From the NCBI RefSeq assembly GCF_018687715.1, contig NC_056767.1:7813001-7877000 (forward strand): 64,000 nt of DNA. Reading direction: 5' to 3'. Position 1 is the first letter of the stretch; each line of letters begins with the position of its first letter. This DNA is from Carya illinoinensis (lineage: Eukaryota > Streptophyta > Magnoliopsida > Fagales > Juglandaceae). Under the pieces are notes generated by a model. The model made no database searches. It was not told the origin of the DNA and worked only from the letters and a program-made list of their open reading frames with translations. The translations under genes were made by a program, and so were the position numbers. This document shows positions 53,410-64,000 of the stretch, piece after piece.

Positions 53410-53612
53410 AGGGTATTGATTGGATAAATATGTTATTAAGTCTCTAATTATTATAAATTTTTTTAATTTCTATATAAAATAAAATAAATAATTTAATTTT
53501 TTTAATTTTAAAATAAAATTAATATTAAAAAAATATATTCTAATAAAATTTATTTAACTTTTAATTTTTATGTCAAGTTATTTTATTTTATCAGTAAAAT
53601 AAACGAATCTGT
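53410..53612. repeat. AT-rich MITE, family A copy
   Basis: ATTGATTGGATAAATATG...TAATTATTATAAATTTTTTTAATTTCTATATAAAATAAAATAAATAATTTAA...TAAAATTAATATTAAAAAAATATATTCTAATAAA. Standard family A interior. Confidence 0.5.
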
Positions 53613-54370
53613 CTTTTCTTTTGTTTTCAAATATTTTCATATTCTATGATTCCATCCAAAGTTGCAGCATTTTTATTTTATTTTAATGATGTTTTATTTT
53701 TTGTATTTTTTTAAATCTGTCATAATAAATAATATAAACAAAGCAATTTCCCAAAAATTGAGAGATAAAAATAATAAAGGCCAGCTCATGGACTTCACGG
53801 CCCCAAGTGGCCCCTTAAGCTAAGAAATTTCTACGAATAAATCAAGTCAACGCCTCAAAGCGCGTGAAAAGTCCTCCCACATGAAAAGACTATTATGCCC
53901 ATGTCATTTAGTTTTATTATTCAAGACAGCTGTTGAATGCGTGGCTAACTTAGTAAAAACGATGTGTTATGGCAGTGGCGCAAGATACCGGTACGTGGAA
54001 GTAGAATTTACGACAAAGCGCAAACGGTCAAAACGGAACTGGTATGACGCATTAAATGACGGAAGTACCCCTTCCGATGAATTTCCCGTTTGTGGGTGGG
54101 GTCCAGATGCAATTACACACCACCGACCGACCGACGATTGGACAAATCGGAGCCGTTAAAAAGGGGCTTTGGGATTGGAAATGGATCGGAAAGAATCTTT
54201 GTGAGTAGAATCATCCATTTGGATCAAGCGGAGGGCTTGGGATTTGTGGAGGACACCATGTGTTTCAAAAAAAAAATAGTATTCAATTTCTCCACGTTGA
54301 AATAAATTCTCATTTTTTTTTCTTTTACAAATTTTATTTTTCATTTTTAAATTATATAATTATTTTTAAA
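53612..54370. other. Intergenic segment with a GC-richer patch, no gene recognised
   Basis: The stretch 53800-54250 is less AT-rich than its surroundings and has a 92-codon open frame (53881-54159) without any recognised domain; it includes a CCGACCGACCGA run. It could be old coding or promoter DNA. Confidence 0.35.
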
Positions 54371-54545
54371 AAAATTAATATTACATATAAATATAGAATA
54401 TGTAAATATCGTATAATCGTTTTAAAAAATATATATGATCTATTATTAAAAAATTAATTTTTTATATAAATCTCGTATTTATTTATTTATTTTTAAAATT
54501 ATTATACAGTATTTACACATTCATGACTGTAACTATCATTTTTTT
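54370..54545. repeat. AT-rich MITE, family D copy
   Basis: GAATATGTAAATATCGTATAATCG...CTATTATTAAAAAATTAATTTTTTATATAAATC...ATTATACAGTATTTACACATTCATGACTG; closely like 52740. Confidence 0.45.
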
Positions 54546-54679
54546 TTATTTAAATTGCATCTTAAACTATGTGGATTTCGATTTTGCATGTCACATTACC
54601 TTTGTCTAAATAAATATAACCAAACCTTTAAAACCACCGATTGCATTATTTAAAAGAACTTTGATACAAATATCAAATA

Positions 54680-54722
54680 ATAATAATAATAATAATCAAT
54701 TCAAAAAATTAATAATAATAAT
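54680..54722 (+). repeat. (AAT)n microsatellite
   Basis: TAATAATAATAATAATAATC then more AATAATAAT after a short break, directly before an LTR-like segment. Confidence 0.85.
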
Positions 54723-54723
54723 A

Positions 54724-55450
54724 TGTCACGGGTGCTTGGGGTCAAGGCTTGAACAGGAAGGTGGCTGATTGTTGTGGGTATGTGAGAAGTATCAAGTGAC
54801 AGGTGATGTGAATGAGTTAGTCCCAAGGGGAAGTAATGAACTTAACGGTTTTTGTGAGAAGGGAATTTGAGGCATGACGACGAGTAGTTTGTTGAGGTTT
54901 CCTTTAATGAAACGACGCGATTTTACTTTCAATTGAAGTTCTATAAGTCGTTTAATTGGTCTGTAGTTTAATAAGAAGGTCGTTTTGTGTCTTGCCTCCT
55001 GCGTTTGAGGCTTTAGTACTTGAACGGGGCGTTTAGGTGTTAAGGAGTTAGTTGTGCGTTTAGAATTTTACCTGTCGCGTTTTATAGTCTCCATGGTTCT
55101 GCGAGTATAAAAGCAGAATCCATTCTTCTAAAAGGCATTGTTTGATCATTTGGAAGTCTGAGTTTAGGAGGTTGAGTACTCCTCAAAAGTTCTCGATCAA
55201 GATTCATTCATGGAATCTTGCATTTAGCCATTTTCGTGTGTTCTTGCATTCATTCTTTTGGTTTTAAGTTCTGTGTGCATTGATTCTTATGATTCTTGGA
55301 GTGATCTTCATTTATTCTTGTGATTCTTGGAGTTCTGGGTTGGTGAAAGCTTTGATTAGTGCTCTTGCCATAAAAAACGTTTAGGTATCGACTCACCCAT
55401 AAGTAAATATCACCCTTTTAACAGCTAGATCGGGATTGAGGTCTCTAGTG
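54724..55450 (+). mobile_element. LTR-like segment (possible solo LTR)
   Basis: Starts TGTCACGGGTGCTTGG and carries a TATA-box-like GAGTATAAAAGCAGAATCC at about 55106. It has repeated TTCTTGTGATTCTTGGAGT phrases near 55270-55335. GC content and lack of frames fit an LTR. No 5-bp duplication was found, so the 3' end is uncertain. Confidence 0.35.
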
Positions 55451-55539
55451 TTCAAGCATCTGAACTTTATAAAGTAAGAGCAATAAATATATAAAGTAAT
55501 TCTTATAATATTTATAATTGTTTAAATAAATTGATCATA

Positions 55540-55655
55540 TAGTATTAAATATTTAATAAATATTAAAAAATCATCTTATGGTAATAAATATATCACATTT
55601 TATATATTAGAATAAAAATAAAATAATAATAGAGTGTATAAAATTTTTCTAAACT
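55540..55655. repeat. MITE family C fragment (diverged)
   Basis: ATATTTAATAAATATTAAAAAATCATCTTATGGTAATAAATATATCACATTTTATATATTAGAAT...ATAGAGTGTATAAAATTTT; diverged middle and right end of family C. Confidence 0.35.
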
Positions 55656-56380
55656 GTGCATATGGAAAATGTAATAGTTTCGAATACAAATTAAATATGG
55701 AGAGAGGGAGAGTACATTATAAATAAAAAGGGACCTACATCTTGAATCTTGACATATGGGTTCCGAATCATTGTTGAATCGAAGTAGGAGTACATGACGT
55801 TTTTATCTTTAAGGTAGATCGAGGTGATACGATGTTAATAATTCGGTGGTCACCAGTTTCGTGCCCCATGCGCGTCCTCGTGATATTAATTACACGTCCC
55901 ATTTAACGCAACTTTTTACCAAACACATTAAATTCTATTTATTTATTTGATATTTCAAAAGTTTTTAATAGATTAAATAAATAAATAAATTCTTCAGTTG
56001 ATTTTTTCTAAAATTTATTTATTGAAAAGCGAAATATAGAATTGGTCAACATTTACCGAATGGGCGGCTGCGGAGTTGGGTCCTACACCATATCATTGGG
56101 ATCAAGATTCCGTTTCGACCAAGAGAAAAATAGACATATGATTACCAATGTTTGCTCTTTTATTAATACTCTTTGAAATATGACTATAGCTACCATGTCA
56201 TTTTAGTTATACCGATCGCTATATATGTCTCATTGACGCGACATTATTCGTGGTATTATGTAATTTATTAAAAGAAAACTATATTAAAAATAAAATAGTA
56301 TTCGAAAACTCAAGAAGATGAATATTGAACCATAAGTAATTGAAATTTCCTCTATTTCTTCTATGTTTGTATTTGTAATT
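55656..56380. other. Intergenic segment, no gene recognised
   Basis: No frame, domain or repeat family recognised; patches such as 55840-55900 are less AT-rich. Confidence 0.4.
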
Positions 56381-56485
56381 CACTATAAGAAGATAGGTTT
56401 CTGTAATTAATTTATTGTAACGAAAAGACTTTTTGTAACTTTTCGTTACAATAAATTGATCACAAAAACTCATTTTTCTTAGAAT
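56381..56485. mobile_element. CACTA-like stem-loop MITE (105 bp)
   Basis: Begins CACTATAAGAAGATAGGTTT and ends with the near reverse complement (…ACTCATTTTTCTTAGAATG). The inner arms ATTTATTGTAACGAAAAG / CTTTTCGTTACAATAAAT are perfect and enclose ACTTTTTGTAA. The whole element can fold into one long hairpin. Confidence 0.6.
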
Positions 56486-57194
56486 GATTTTTTTTAATAA
56501 ATTACGTAACTTTATATGGTAGTGTCATGTCAATAGAGAAAAATAAGCAATCTGTAGTAGAATAATAACATTTTTTTAAAAAATATTTATATGGACAACA
56601 ATAGATTTTGTAAAGCTTTCTCTTCGACTCGAGACTCAACTTTGAGCAAAAACTCGAGGAATAAATGAATTCTACAATTTTGAAGGGAAATTATACATGC
56701 ACAATTATTTCGTAATTTCTAAACAATTGTCTAATAAAATATTTTTTATTTTATTTTTTAATTTCAAGCCCTTCAAAATCAAGCAAAATGCATATAAACT
56801 AAAAATAAAAAATAAAAAAAATCATGTGTATTAAATAGTAGTTCAAAATTTGTTTAATAGTTGTATGCATATTATTTTCGTATTATCAAAGCATAGCCAT
56901 CCCCGACAATTTTCACTCGGCCGTATACAAATAATTTTGCTTTTTTAATTCTACTATTTACAAATTAGCGTATAACACCTTATTTATTGTAAGATCTATA
57001 TAATTATTAAAAAAAATGAAACACAAATTAATATTTTTTATATTAGCTTTTGTGACATAAATATTAAATGGTATGTTTGATGAGTAATAAATAATCTTAT
57101 AAATATATTTTTATTCCCTCAATTTTATTTTTTTTCCCGCTTTTATTCCCTCAACCCACATGTGATAGAGTAAAAAAATGTAAGATTTATTATA

Positions 57195-57365
57195 CGGGAA
57201 ATACTCTAGCTACAAAATGATTATATAAAAATAATCTTACAAATTAATGTGACTTTATATGGTTTGTTAAATTGTAAAGTTATTTTTAATATATCTAACA
57301 GATTAGATAAAATCACGTCAATTTGTGAAATTATTTTTATACAATTTTTTATGTGAAGATATTGA
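57195..57365. repeat. AT-rich MITE, family B copy
   Basis: ACTCTAGCTACAAAATGATTATATAAAAATAATCTTACAAATTAATGTGAC...GTCAATTTGTGAAATTATTTTTATACAATTTTTTATGTG. Clear inverted-repeat form. Confidence 0.55.
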
Positions 57366-57539
57366 AAGCTAGAATTTCTAAGTCAGAAAGAATAATTACT
57401 AATTACTACTGTTAATGCATATATGTCTGATTATTTGTTATTTGGATCCTGCTATGTCCACCGAAAAACTCAATGAAGATTTCTACTGACAGTGCAATTT
57501 CTTTTTTCCAAACATTTTTTAAATCTCTTAAATATTTAT

Positions 57540-57750
57540 CGCCTGTTTGGATATAAAAAATATTTTATTTCATTTCATCATTATAATTTTTTTAATTTTT
57601 TATATAAAATATAATAAACAATTCAACTTTTTTTAAATATTAAAATAATAATAATATTACAAAATAATATTCTAATCATATTTTATTTAACTTTTTACTT
57701 TTATATAAAATTATCTCATATCATCTCACTATCCAAACAGTATTTTAAAA
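57540..57750. repeat. AT-rich MITE, family A copy
   Basis: GCCTGTTTGGATATAAAAAAT...CATTTCATCATTATAA...AAATATAATAAACAATTCAAC...TTATCTCATATCATCTCACTATCCAAACAG. The outer GTTTGGATA / TATCCAAAC give the TIR. Confidence 0.6.
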
Positions 57751-57959
57751 AAAATTACAAACTCAATAAAAAGCACTTCCTTAACTATTAAGGATGTATT
57801 TGGTTGTTGAACTAAATTCAATTCAACTCAATTCATTTTAAACCATCATTGATGAGATCTGTTACTTTTTCAACTTTACATAAAAAGTTAAACTCATTTT
57901 AACTTATTTCATATATTTTAATTTAAAAATTTAAACTTATGTTTTAATTTAAAAAAGTT

Positions 57960-58740
57960 AAAGAGTCCTGCTATCCGTACTAACAAAATACGCGGTCTTG
58001 GACACGTGTTGACGTGGTAGTGACGTCATTATTATCTTTAGAAAAAAAACTTTTTTGGTTTGAAATTTTTGTCTTGCCGATTATTTTCTGTGTGGCAACA
58101 AAACCCTAGGATACAGTCCGAGTCTTCCGTTTGGTGTGGATTTTATCTAGCCTTTGATTCTTACAGTTGGTTTGGTGTGGATTTTCTCTAGCTTTGGATT
58201 TCTCCAGCTCTGTCTCAGATCTGTTTCGGGTATGTGCTTACTTTATCTCTTCTCTCCCACCTACCCATGACCACCCCTCTCAAATCCTGATTCAATGTCT
58301 AATTTCTTGTTTAGCACTTGACCCAACTCTCGCAGTTGATTGATATCAAAATTAATTTAAATTGTATTATTAAAAAGTTTCTTCCCCTTCTATCATGTCT
58401 AATTTGCTTATATAAATTTCATGTTCTGATTTCAAGTTTACTATTGTCATATTTATCTTCTGTAACCATCAAGATTTATCCAAGTTGGTGTTTAGGACTT
58501 CTTACAAAAGAACCAAAAAAGCCTCTAATCTTTTGTTCTGACCTTTTAAACTGACTTTGCCCCACCAAGAGAAAAATCAATACAAGAAGCAAGGGTTTGA
58601 CAGATAGGATATTTAATATTTTTGCCCACGGAGTAGAACCTGTAGGTTTGTGAGATGGAATAAGCAAGAGAGTTCTGGTCTCTCTCTTCTTCTTTTTTTT
58701 AATAATAAAAAGCTGACAAGGCGGTGACACATATCTACTG
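57960..58740 (+). other. Segment with ACGT-core cluster and a 41-bp direct duplication
   Basis: GACACGTGTTGACGTGGTAGTGACGTCAT (57999-58027) has three ACGT cores. At 58130 and 58171 the phrase TTTGGTGTGGATTTTMTCTAGCYTTKGATT is repeated with a 41-bp period, and a GTATGTGC donor-like site follows at 58229. It could be a captured promoter and leader; no coding frame supports a gene. Confidence 0.3.
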
Positions 58741-59455
58741 CCATATCGTTCGTAAAGATTACGTGTTTATAAAATATTATTATTTATAATTCAACTTAAC
58801 TTATCTCAATATCTAAACGTAATTTGAAAAAAAAAAAAACACAATCGGTACCATATCGGTCTAATTATTCCCTTATTATTTTGTGGGAGTATATATATGA
58901 TGATGTAACTTAAGTTCTTGCAGTTGCAAGAGTGGGTCCATTATAAATATTATAGGCGATAATGATCTTCGGTTAGAATTGCTTGGATTTTTTTTATATT
59001 GAATATTGTTTTTCGTTTTTTGGTCAAGGAATTTCATGTCAATATTTAGTCCTTGTAATAAGAGATATTTCAAAAAAGCCTAATAAACTTTATAGGAATA
59101 AAAATATAGGGATATTTTAGGAGAAGTAAAATAGAATTCGTGCAAGTCATTAGAGTAAACCAAAAATGTAGGAATCGCATATTCTAGTCATAAGAAAGAT
59201 GTTGAATTGAAAAATTCTATTTATGAGTAGAAGTGGATAACCCATCTTAAAAAATACTTATTACTTATGTTGTATAATTTAATTTAAAAGATCTAAATTT
59301 TTAAAATTTAAATCTTACAAATTAAATCTTACTATATAAATAATGTGGATAGTGTACGTATATTCTGTACACCAGAAACTTATAAAGAGAATAACTCTTA
59401 ATTAACTTAGTATATCTTATAGCTAATTTCTTTTTTCATTATTATTATTTAGAAA
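58740..59455. other. AT-rich intergenic segment, no gene recognised
   Basis: Short frames only; no domain and no clear repeat family member. Confidence 0.4.
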
Positions 59456-59622
59456 ATACTTTAGTCACAAAAAAGTTACATAAAAATAAATTTATAAATT
59501 GATGTAATACGTTGAATTGTAAAATTATTTTTATTATAAAATAGATCTAATAAATTTTATTAAATTATATTAATTTATAAATTTATTTTTTATAATCTTT
59601 TTATATCTATATCGGAAGCATG
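59455..59622. repeat. AT-rich MITE, family B copy
   Basis: ACTTTAGTCACAAAAAAGTTACATAAAAATAAATTTATAAATTGATGTAATACGTTGAATTG...ATTAATTTATAAATTTATTTTTTATAATC; the ends pair with each other. Confidence 0.55.
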
Positions 59623-59754
59623 TCTAAGAAATTCACTGCTTTTATGGAGATTAACGACGGTGTGCTTGGGGTGGATAATAATCTGATGAGTTACATGGGC
59701 CATGCGGAGTGGGGTTTGGAGGAATATCAGAAGAGAATAAAGGTGTTTTTTATT

Positions 59755-59940
59755 TGAAAAATTTTATACATCACACTATTTTTTTCATTTCTATTATATT
59801 ATATAAAATATAACACATTTATTAATATTAAATAATTATTTATTAGATATTTTTTATTATCTAATAATAATAAATATACCATATCTTACATAGTAGAATG
59901 AAAATAAAATTACCTACACATATTACGTATAGAATTTTTC
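59755..59940. repeat. MITE family C copy
   Basis: AATTTTATACATCACACTATTTTTTTCATTTCTATTATATTATATAA...AATAATAAATATACCATATCTTACATAGTAGAATG; same layout as 19855 and 62640. Confidence 0.45.
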
Positions 59941-59989
59941 ATTACTCATTAAAGAGAAGACTCCAGAAAAACCATTAAGACGTATAAAA

Positions 59990-60112
59990 AAGATAAATGA
60001 TATTTGTATTTATAGAATAAGTAAACACTGTATTATTATTTTGAAAAAAGTAAATAAATATAAAATACATATAAAAAAATTAATTTTTTAATTATAAATT
60101 TTATAAGTAATG
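59990..60112. repeat. MITE family D copy (partial)
   Basis: GATATTTGTATTTATAGAATAAGTAAACACTGTATTATTATTTTGAAAAAAG...ATATAAAAAAATTAATTTTTTAATTATAAATT; partial family D design. Confidence 0.35.
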
Positions 60113-60140
60113 TTACATCCAGTCGTGGAGTGTACAAATA

Positions 60141-61020
60141 TCTTTATATATATAAAGTGGCTATCTAACGGAATTTTATTGGTTTAACGGTTTTTGTTGT
60201 TTTACCGTTAAAATTAACGTCGTTAGTTACATGAATAAATTAAAGTGGCTCTCTCTTCTTAAAAGTTCTTAATTTTTTAATCTCTCTCTCCCCAATCACT
60301 TATGAATAAATTCATAATTATTAAAATTCATGCAGCATGCATAATCCTGTAACCTATGCATTGATGATCATTTATTTATGAGGTATATTAGATATCTATA
60401 TATATATATATATATATATATTCTATTATATATATCTATATAAATTATATAAATATATATTCTATATTCTATTATATATATATATGATCTTTTATATAAA
60501 TTATAATTTATATATCAATTTATTTATGTGATTTAAAATTTTTATTCATTCCTTATATAAACAAAGAGAAATGTAAAATAATTAAGTTTAAATATATTTA
60601 CCAACTACATTTATGAATACAATTATCCTAATAAAATATTATTTATTTATCAATTTAAATTCATTATGAAACATTAAAATCAAATAATAATATCTTATAA
60701 AAACCTTAGTATTTTATTTCTTTATAAAAATTATGTTACCTTTTAAAAATAATCGCTTTATTAAATTAAGAAAACGTGCTATGCACGTTCCTTTACTGTT
60801 AACAGTTTATCTCCTGTGCTGCACATGTTTGTTTCAAGATTCTTTTTTTTTATAAATTCTAAATACTTTAAAACTGATTTAAGTCTATCTTACTATTTGA
60901 TGTTAGAATTTATATATTTTTTTCTAAAAATATTACATTATTATTCAAAATTTTTTCTTTAATAAAAATAATATTTCTATACACTGGACGAACGTCCCTT
61001 GGACGTTGCCCAACTACTAG
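60141..61020 (+). mobile_element. Non-autonomous Helitron (880 bp)
   Basis: Starts TCTTTATATATATAAAGTGGC after an A and ends CTAG before a T, as expected for insertion between A and T without target duplication. A 3' hairpin AACGTCC-CTT-GGACGTT (60991-61007, numbering approximate to 1-2 bp) lies 9 nt before the CTAG end. No Rep/helicase frame. Internal (TA)n at 60395-60485. GTGCTATGCACG near 60778 is another palindrome. Confidence 0.7.
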
Positions 61021-62034
61021 TATATATATAAATATATAATATAGCGTGGAAGGAATTAATCTGGAATGATATTGAAACTTATTGTCTTTTCTTCTATTTT
61101 CTCTCATTTTCTCTCTCATTGTTTTGGAAGAGCTCCTCTCAAAGAGATCAGTAAATCAATATATTATTATTTTAATTTGTGAGGTGTGTTACCGATGAGA
61201 TCAAGATGATATAAAAAAAAGATAATGAATGGCATTATTTTGTGTAGAATGCCCTGCATGTACCTATAATTACCCATCTCCAATGCTATCTCTCTCTCTC
61301 GGTCATGCATACGTTCTAGAATATAACTTGCATGCACGCTTTCCACCGTTAAATCGCGAATAATTATTTTGTTAAAGGGAAAAAAACAAAACTCCAATGC
61401 AAATATATCACGAGAAGATTTTTTTTAACATAATTTTTATTAATTTTTCGATCTGAGGATAATTGGTTTAGCCAATGCATAAATTAATGAGAATTGAGGA
61501 GATTACCACAACGAAGAAAAAGCATTTCAGCTGATATATTTTTCCGCCTCCAAATAAAAGAAAGGGAAATATGGGGAATCGAGTTCTTCCTCTAATGATA
61601 AAACTAAAAAGTACCGAGAGAGAATAAAGGAAAAATAAAATAAAAAGAAGGAGAAAAACAAGCAAGTGATAGTCCTGTTTGATGGGACGCGCACTTATAA
61701 GATTTGCGCTACTGTCTATATATATTTGAAAAATACTTTTAACTTTAAAGAAATTACATAAAAATATATATAAAAAATATATATACAGCATTTACAAACA
61801 GTACCTGAGGAGAAAATAACTTAACGTCTGTGTACAATATTGGCGTCATTAATAGAGAGTACCTACCAATTATTTCCATTCATCAGGACGTGGGTTAAAA
61901 CTCTTTGCTTTTTACAACCCCAATAAAAAATTGACACAGTAATTTACGGTACCATACCAAATTGATTGATCAGATGCAGTACCATATTATTTAAATTTAT
62001 TTAAAATATAAAAAATAAAAAAATAAAAAAACAA

Positions 62035-62095
62035 GGGGTAGATCTGGCCGCCCCTGCACAAGACTTCTATAAAAAAAAAAGTATAGAAAAAGTTT
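62035..62095. other. Short GC-richer patch next to a MITE
   Basis: GGGGTAGATCTGGCCGCCCCTGCACAAG between A-rich runs (62035-62065); no assignment. Confidence 0.3.
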
Positions 62096-62262
62096 TGATG
62101 AGTATAAGTAAAATTACGTATTAATTTATGTATTAATATTGATTTATTTATATTTAAAATTTAAATTGACATTATTTTTAATAAAATCTATTTTTTAACT
62201 AATCATATTATATTGATGTACATATTAATACATAGTTATACTTGTAATTAAATTTTTTTTCT
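62095..62262. repeat. MITE family E copy
   Basis: GATGAGTATAAGTAAAATTACGTATTAATTT...TTTTTAATAAAATCTATTTTTTAACTAATCAT...GTACATATTAATACATAGTTATACTTG; relative of 41728-41890. Confidence 0.5.
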
Positions 62263-62339
62263 ACAAAACTACTATGCAGGGTATATATGATCTAGCTAGC
62301 TAAGTACTGCTTCGCAAAGGAAGACTACAAAATCAAATT

Positions 62340-62555
62340 AGGTCTTGTTTGTTTAGATGAGATGAGATCATAAGATAAATATTTTGTTAAAAGTTAAGTA
62401 AAATATTATTATAATATAATTTTTTAATATTAATTTTATTTTAAAATTTAAAAATGTTGATAAATTATTTATTATATTTTATATGGAGATTTGAAAATAT
62501 TATAATGATGAAATGAGATTAAATAATTTAGGTTTGGGTAAACCAACGGGACCTT
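62340..62555. repeat. AT-rich MITE, family A copy
   Basis: GGTCTTGTTTGTTTAGATGAGATGAGATCATAAG...TTTATTATATTTTATATGGAG...GATGAAATGAGATTAAATAA; ends in TTTGGGTAAACCAACGGG. Confidence 0.6.
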
Positions 62556-62639
62556 AATCTCCCTGGCATATATAGGAGTAGTACTGCAGGCCGCGGGTGG
62601 TCAGCAAAGTGGATTCTTATTTTTCAAATATGATTTTAA

Positions 62640-62825
62640 ATAAATTCTATACATCATACTACCATCCTACTTACATCTCACTAAGCAAGAATATGTGACA
62701 TATTTACCACTATTGAATGATCATTTATTGCATGCTTCTTTATTATAATCAAATGGTGATAAATACGTAACATCATATATAGTGAGATGTAAGTAAGATG
62801 TTGGTATGGTGTATAATATTACTAA
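62640..62825. repeat. Palindromic MITE, family C full copy
   Basis: TTCTATACATCATACTACCATCCTACTTACATCTCAC on the left; the right end reads GTGAGATGTAAGTAAGATGTTGGTATGGTGTATAA, nearly its reverse complement. Middle TTGAATGATCATTTATTGCATG as in 19855. Confidence 0.65.
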
Positions 62826-62829
62826 AAAT

Positions 62830-64000
62830 ATATATATATATTAGTTTTTACATACTAATTTGGTTATTTAGTGTAGGCCATTTATTTTTTCATAATTTAA
62901 TAAATATTGGTCTGTCAAGATCATAATTTTAACGTACGTTATATTAGTATTTCAATGTTATCTGATCATTAACGTTATATTTTTTTAAGTAAAACTCTTC
63001 TTAATATCCTATCCAAAGCATTGATGTATTTTTAATTTTTTACTAATTTTGAAAAAGTAAAATTATAAATCGTTCGAATTAAAGTCGGATAACGCACACT
63101 CTTCAATACTATTGATCTTTTCGAATTTGCGAGATGAGGAAATGGTCCTTAATTTTTTTTTCGAAAAAGAGGAAATGGTCTTTAACTGTGAATTAAGGCG
63201 CGCGGCCGCGATGATGCAAATTATAAGCATTAATCCTAATAATCGATATAAATATTAGTTAAAAGGAGTAGGTGAGATGCTCGGCCGGGTTCGCCGCCAT
63301 TGAATTTGAACGGTGCAAATTAATTATCGATATTAATATTTATAATATATAAATAAGCCTAAAACGTGAAAAGTGAGTCGGCGATCCCTGTCAAAACGTC
63401 AGCTCTTCTCCGCCGTTGGTTTGATGCAAATTCAATGCCTGAATGCTCAATATATATATATAAATGTGAGTGCGCGCGCTTATTGCATGTATATATAGTT
63501 GTGTCCTCAATGTGTGTGTATATAACTATATATATATATAGAGTGAGAGAAAGAGAGCATTGATCGACCGAAATTATTACCCAAAAAATGGAGAGAATTA
63601 GAGTAGTTATATGCAGTGGATGCAACGCACAAACAAGTAGCAAATTAAGCTAGCAGGCCGGCTAGGCGACATTAATTTGTTCATGCTTAGCCTTATCATG
63701 CATATATGGACACCCATTACAAGCTGGGCGCTGGAGCTACAGCGCGGGCGGAACAGTGTCGAGGCGCGCATGCATGTAGTACTTGATCTTAAATTCCTGA
63801 TTCGTGGGTGTGGGGTTAATTACCAGAACAAGATATCAATACAACCTCAAAGCAATGTTATATATTAGCGACGACGTCATGATGATGATCATCAGAAGAT
63901 CAACTGAAAATCTGTTGATTCAGACCCTTTTGGTTATCATCTGGCCGGCGTGTATACGCGTCCTCACAGGTAATTTACATACCACCCTGTGATATTGAAT
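62830..64000. other. Terminal intergenic segment, no gene recognised
   Basis: Has a GC-rich island GGCGCGCGGCCGCG at 63198-63211, a (TA)n run at 63450-63462 and 63525-63540, and short frames only. A gene could start beyond the window. Confidence 0.35.

Noticed and set aside
53881..54159. 92-codon frame in a GC-richer patch
   Set aside because: No family resemblance and no supporting exon structure; kept only as intergenic description.

Overview
The window is nuclear DNA of a woody-type eudicot. Genes have many short exons with GT-AG introns, intergenic DNA is AT-rich, and the space between genes is filled with MITEs, SINE and LINE ends, hAT, CACTA and Helitron-type non-autonomous elements. 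The plant gene content (chlorophyll-binding protein, ABA 8'-hydroxylase, COR27, WEB1) excludes animals and microbes. A Fagales tree (perhaps Juglandaceae) is my best guess from the style of the repeats, but this is inference only.

Seven protein-coding genes were reconstructed exon by exon, each with a reading frame that stays open across every splice junction. On the + strand: an NDR-family AGC kinase (424-7531, 12 coding exons, 534 aa); a COR27/COR28-type cold- and clock-regulated protein (10190-14844, 5 exons, 248 aa); a CYP707A ABA 8'-hydroxylase (20839-23732, 9 exons, 472 aa); a peroxisomal-type sterol carrier protein 2 (37864-39163, 4 exons, 125 aa); and the photosystem I antenna protein LHCA5 (40941-43079, 6 exons, 265 aa). 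On the - strand: a chloroplast thioredoxin-like 4 protein with a CGSC active site (25487-27917, 4 exons, 237 aa) and a WEB1-type coiled-coil chloroplast-movement protein (46947-50257, 2 coding exons plus upstream leader exons, 868 aa). Broken genes are a FAR1-related (FRS/MULE-type) relic at 31541-33981 and a short GRF-type zinc-finger ORF at 34620-34799 on the - strand.

The genes are not an operon-like system. They share themes only loosely: cold and clock (COR27), ABA breakdown (CYP707A), light harvesting, chloroplast redox and chloroplast movement (LHCA5, thioredoxin-like 4, WEB1).

The intergenic DNA holds several mobile elements with readable boundaries. The clearest is a 2,509-bp non-autonomous hAT-type element (43655-46163) with a 12-bp TIR and a perfect 8-bp target duplication. 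Inside it are GGAGTC hexamer arrays at both ends, self-complementary AAACGGCGCCGTTT palindromes and a 12-copy 74-75-bp AT-rich tandem array. Others are a 431-bp hAT MITE (8469-8899, 8-bp TSD), an 880-bp Helitron (60141-61020) with TC start, 3' hairpin and CTAG end, SINEs with target duplications, and at least five dispersed AT-rich MITE families. The third intron of COR27 is a nest of a LINE relic, a CACTA-type MITE and an 82-bp tandem repeat. From 52.5 kb to the end no protein-coding gene was found. No evidence of a wholly new biological system was seen; the most unusual items are the composite hAT element and the paired evening elements upstream of COR27.
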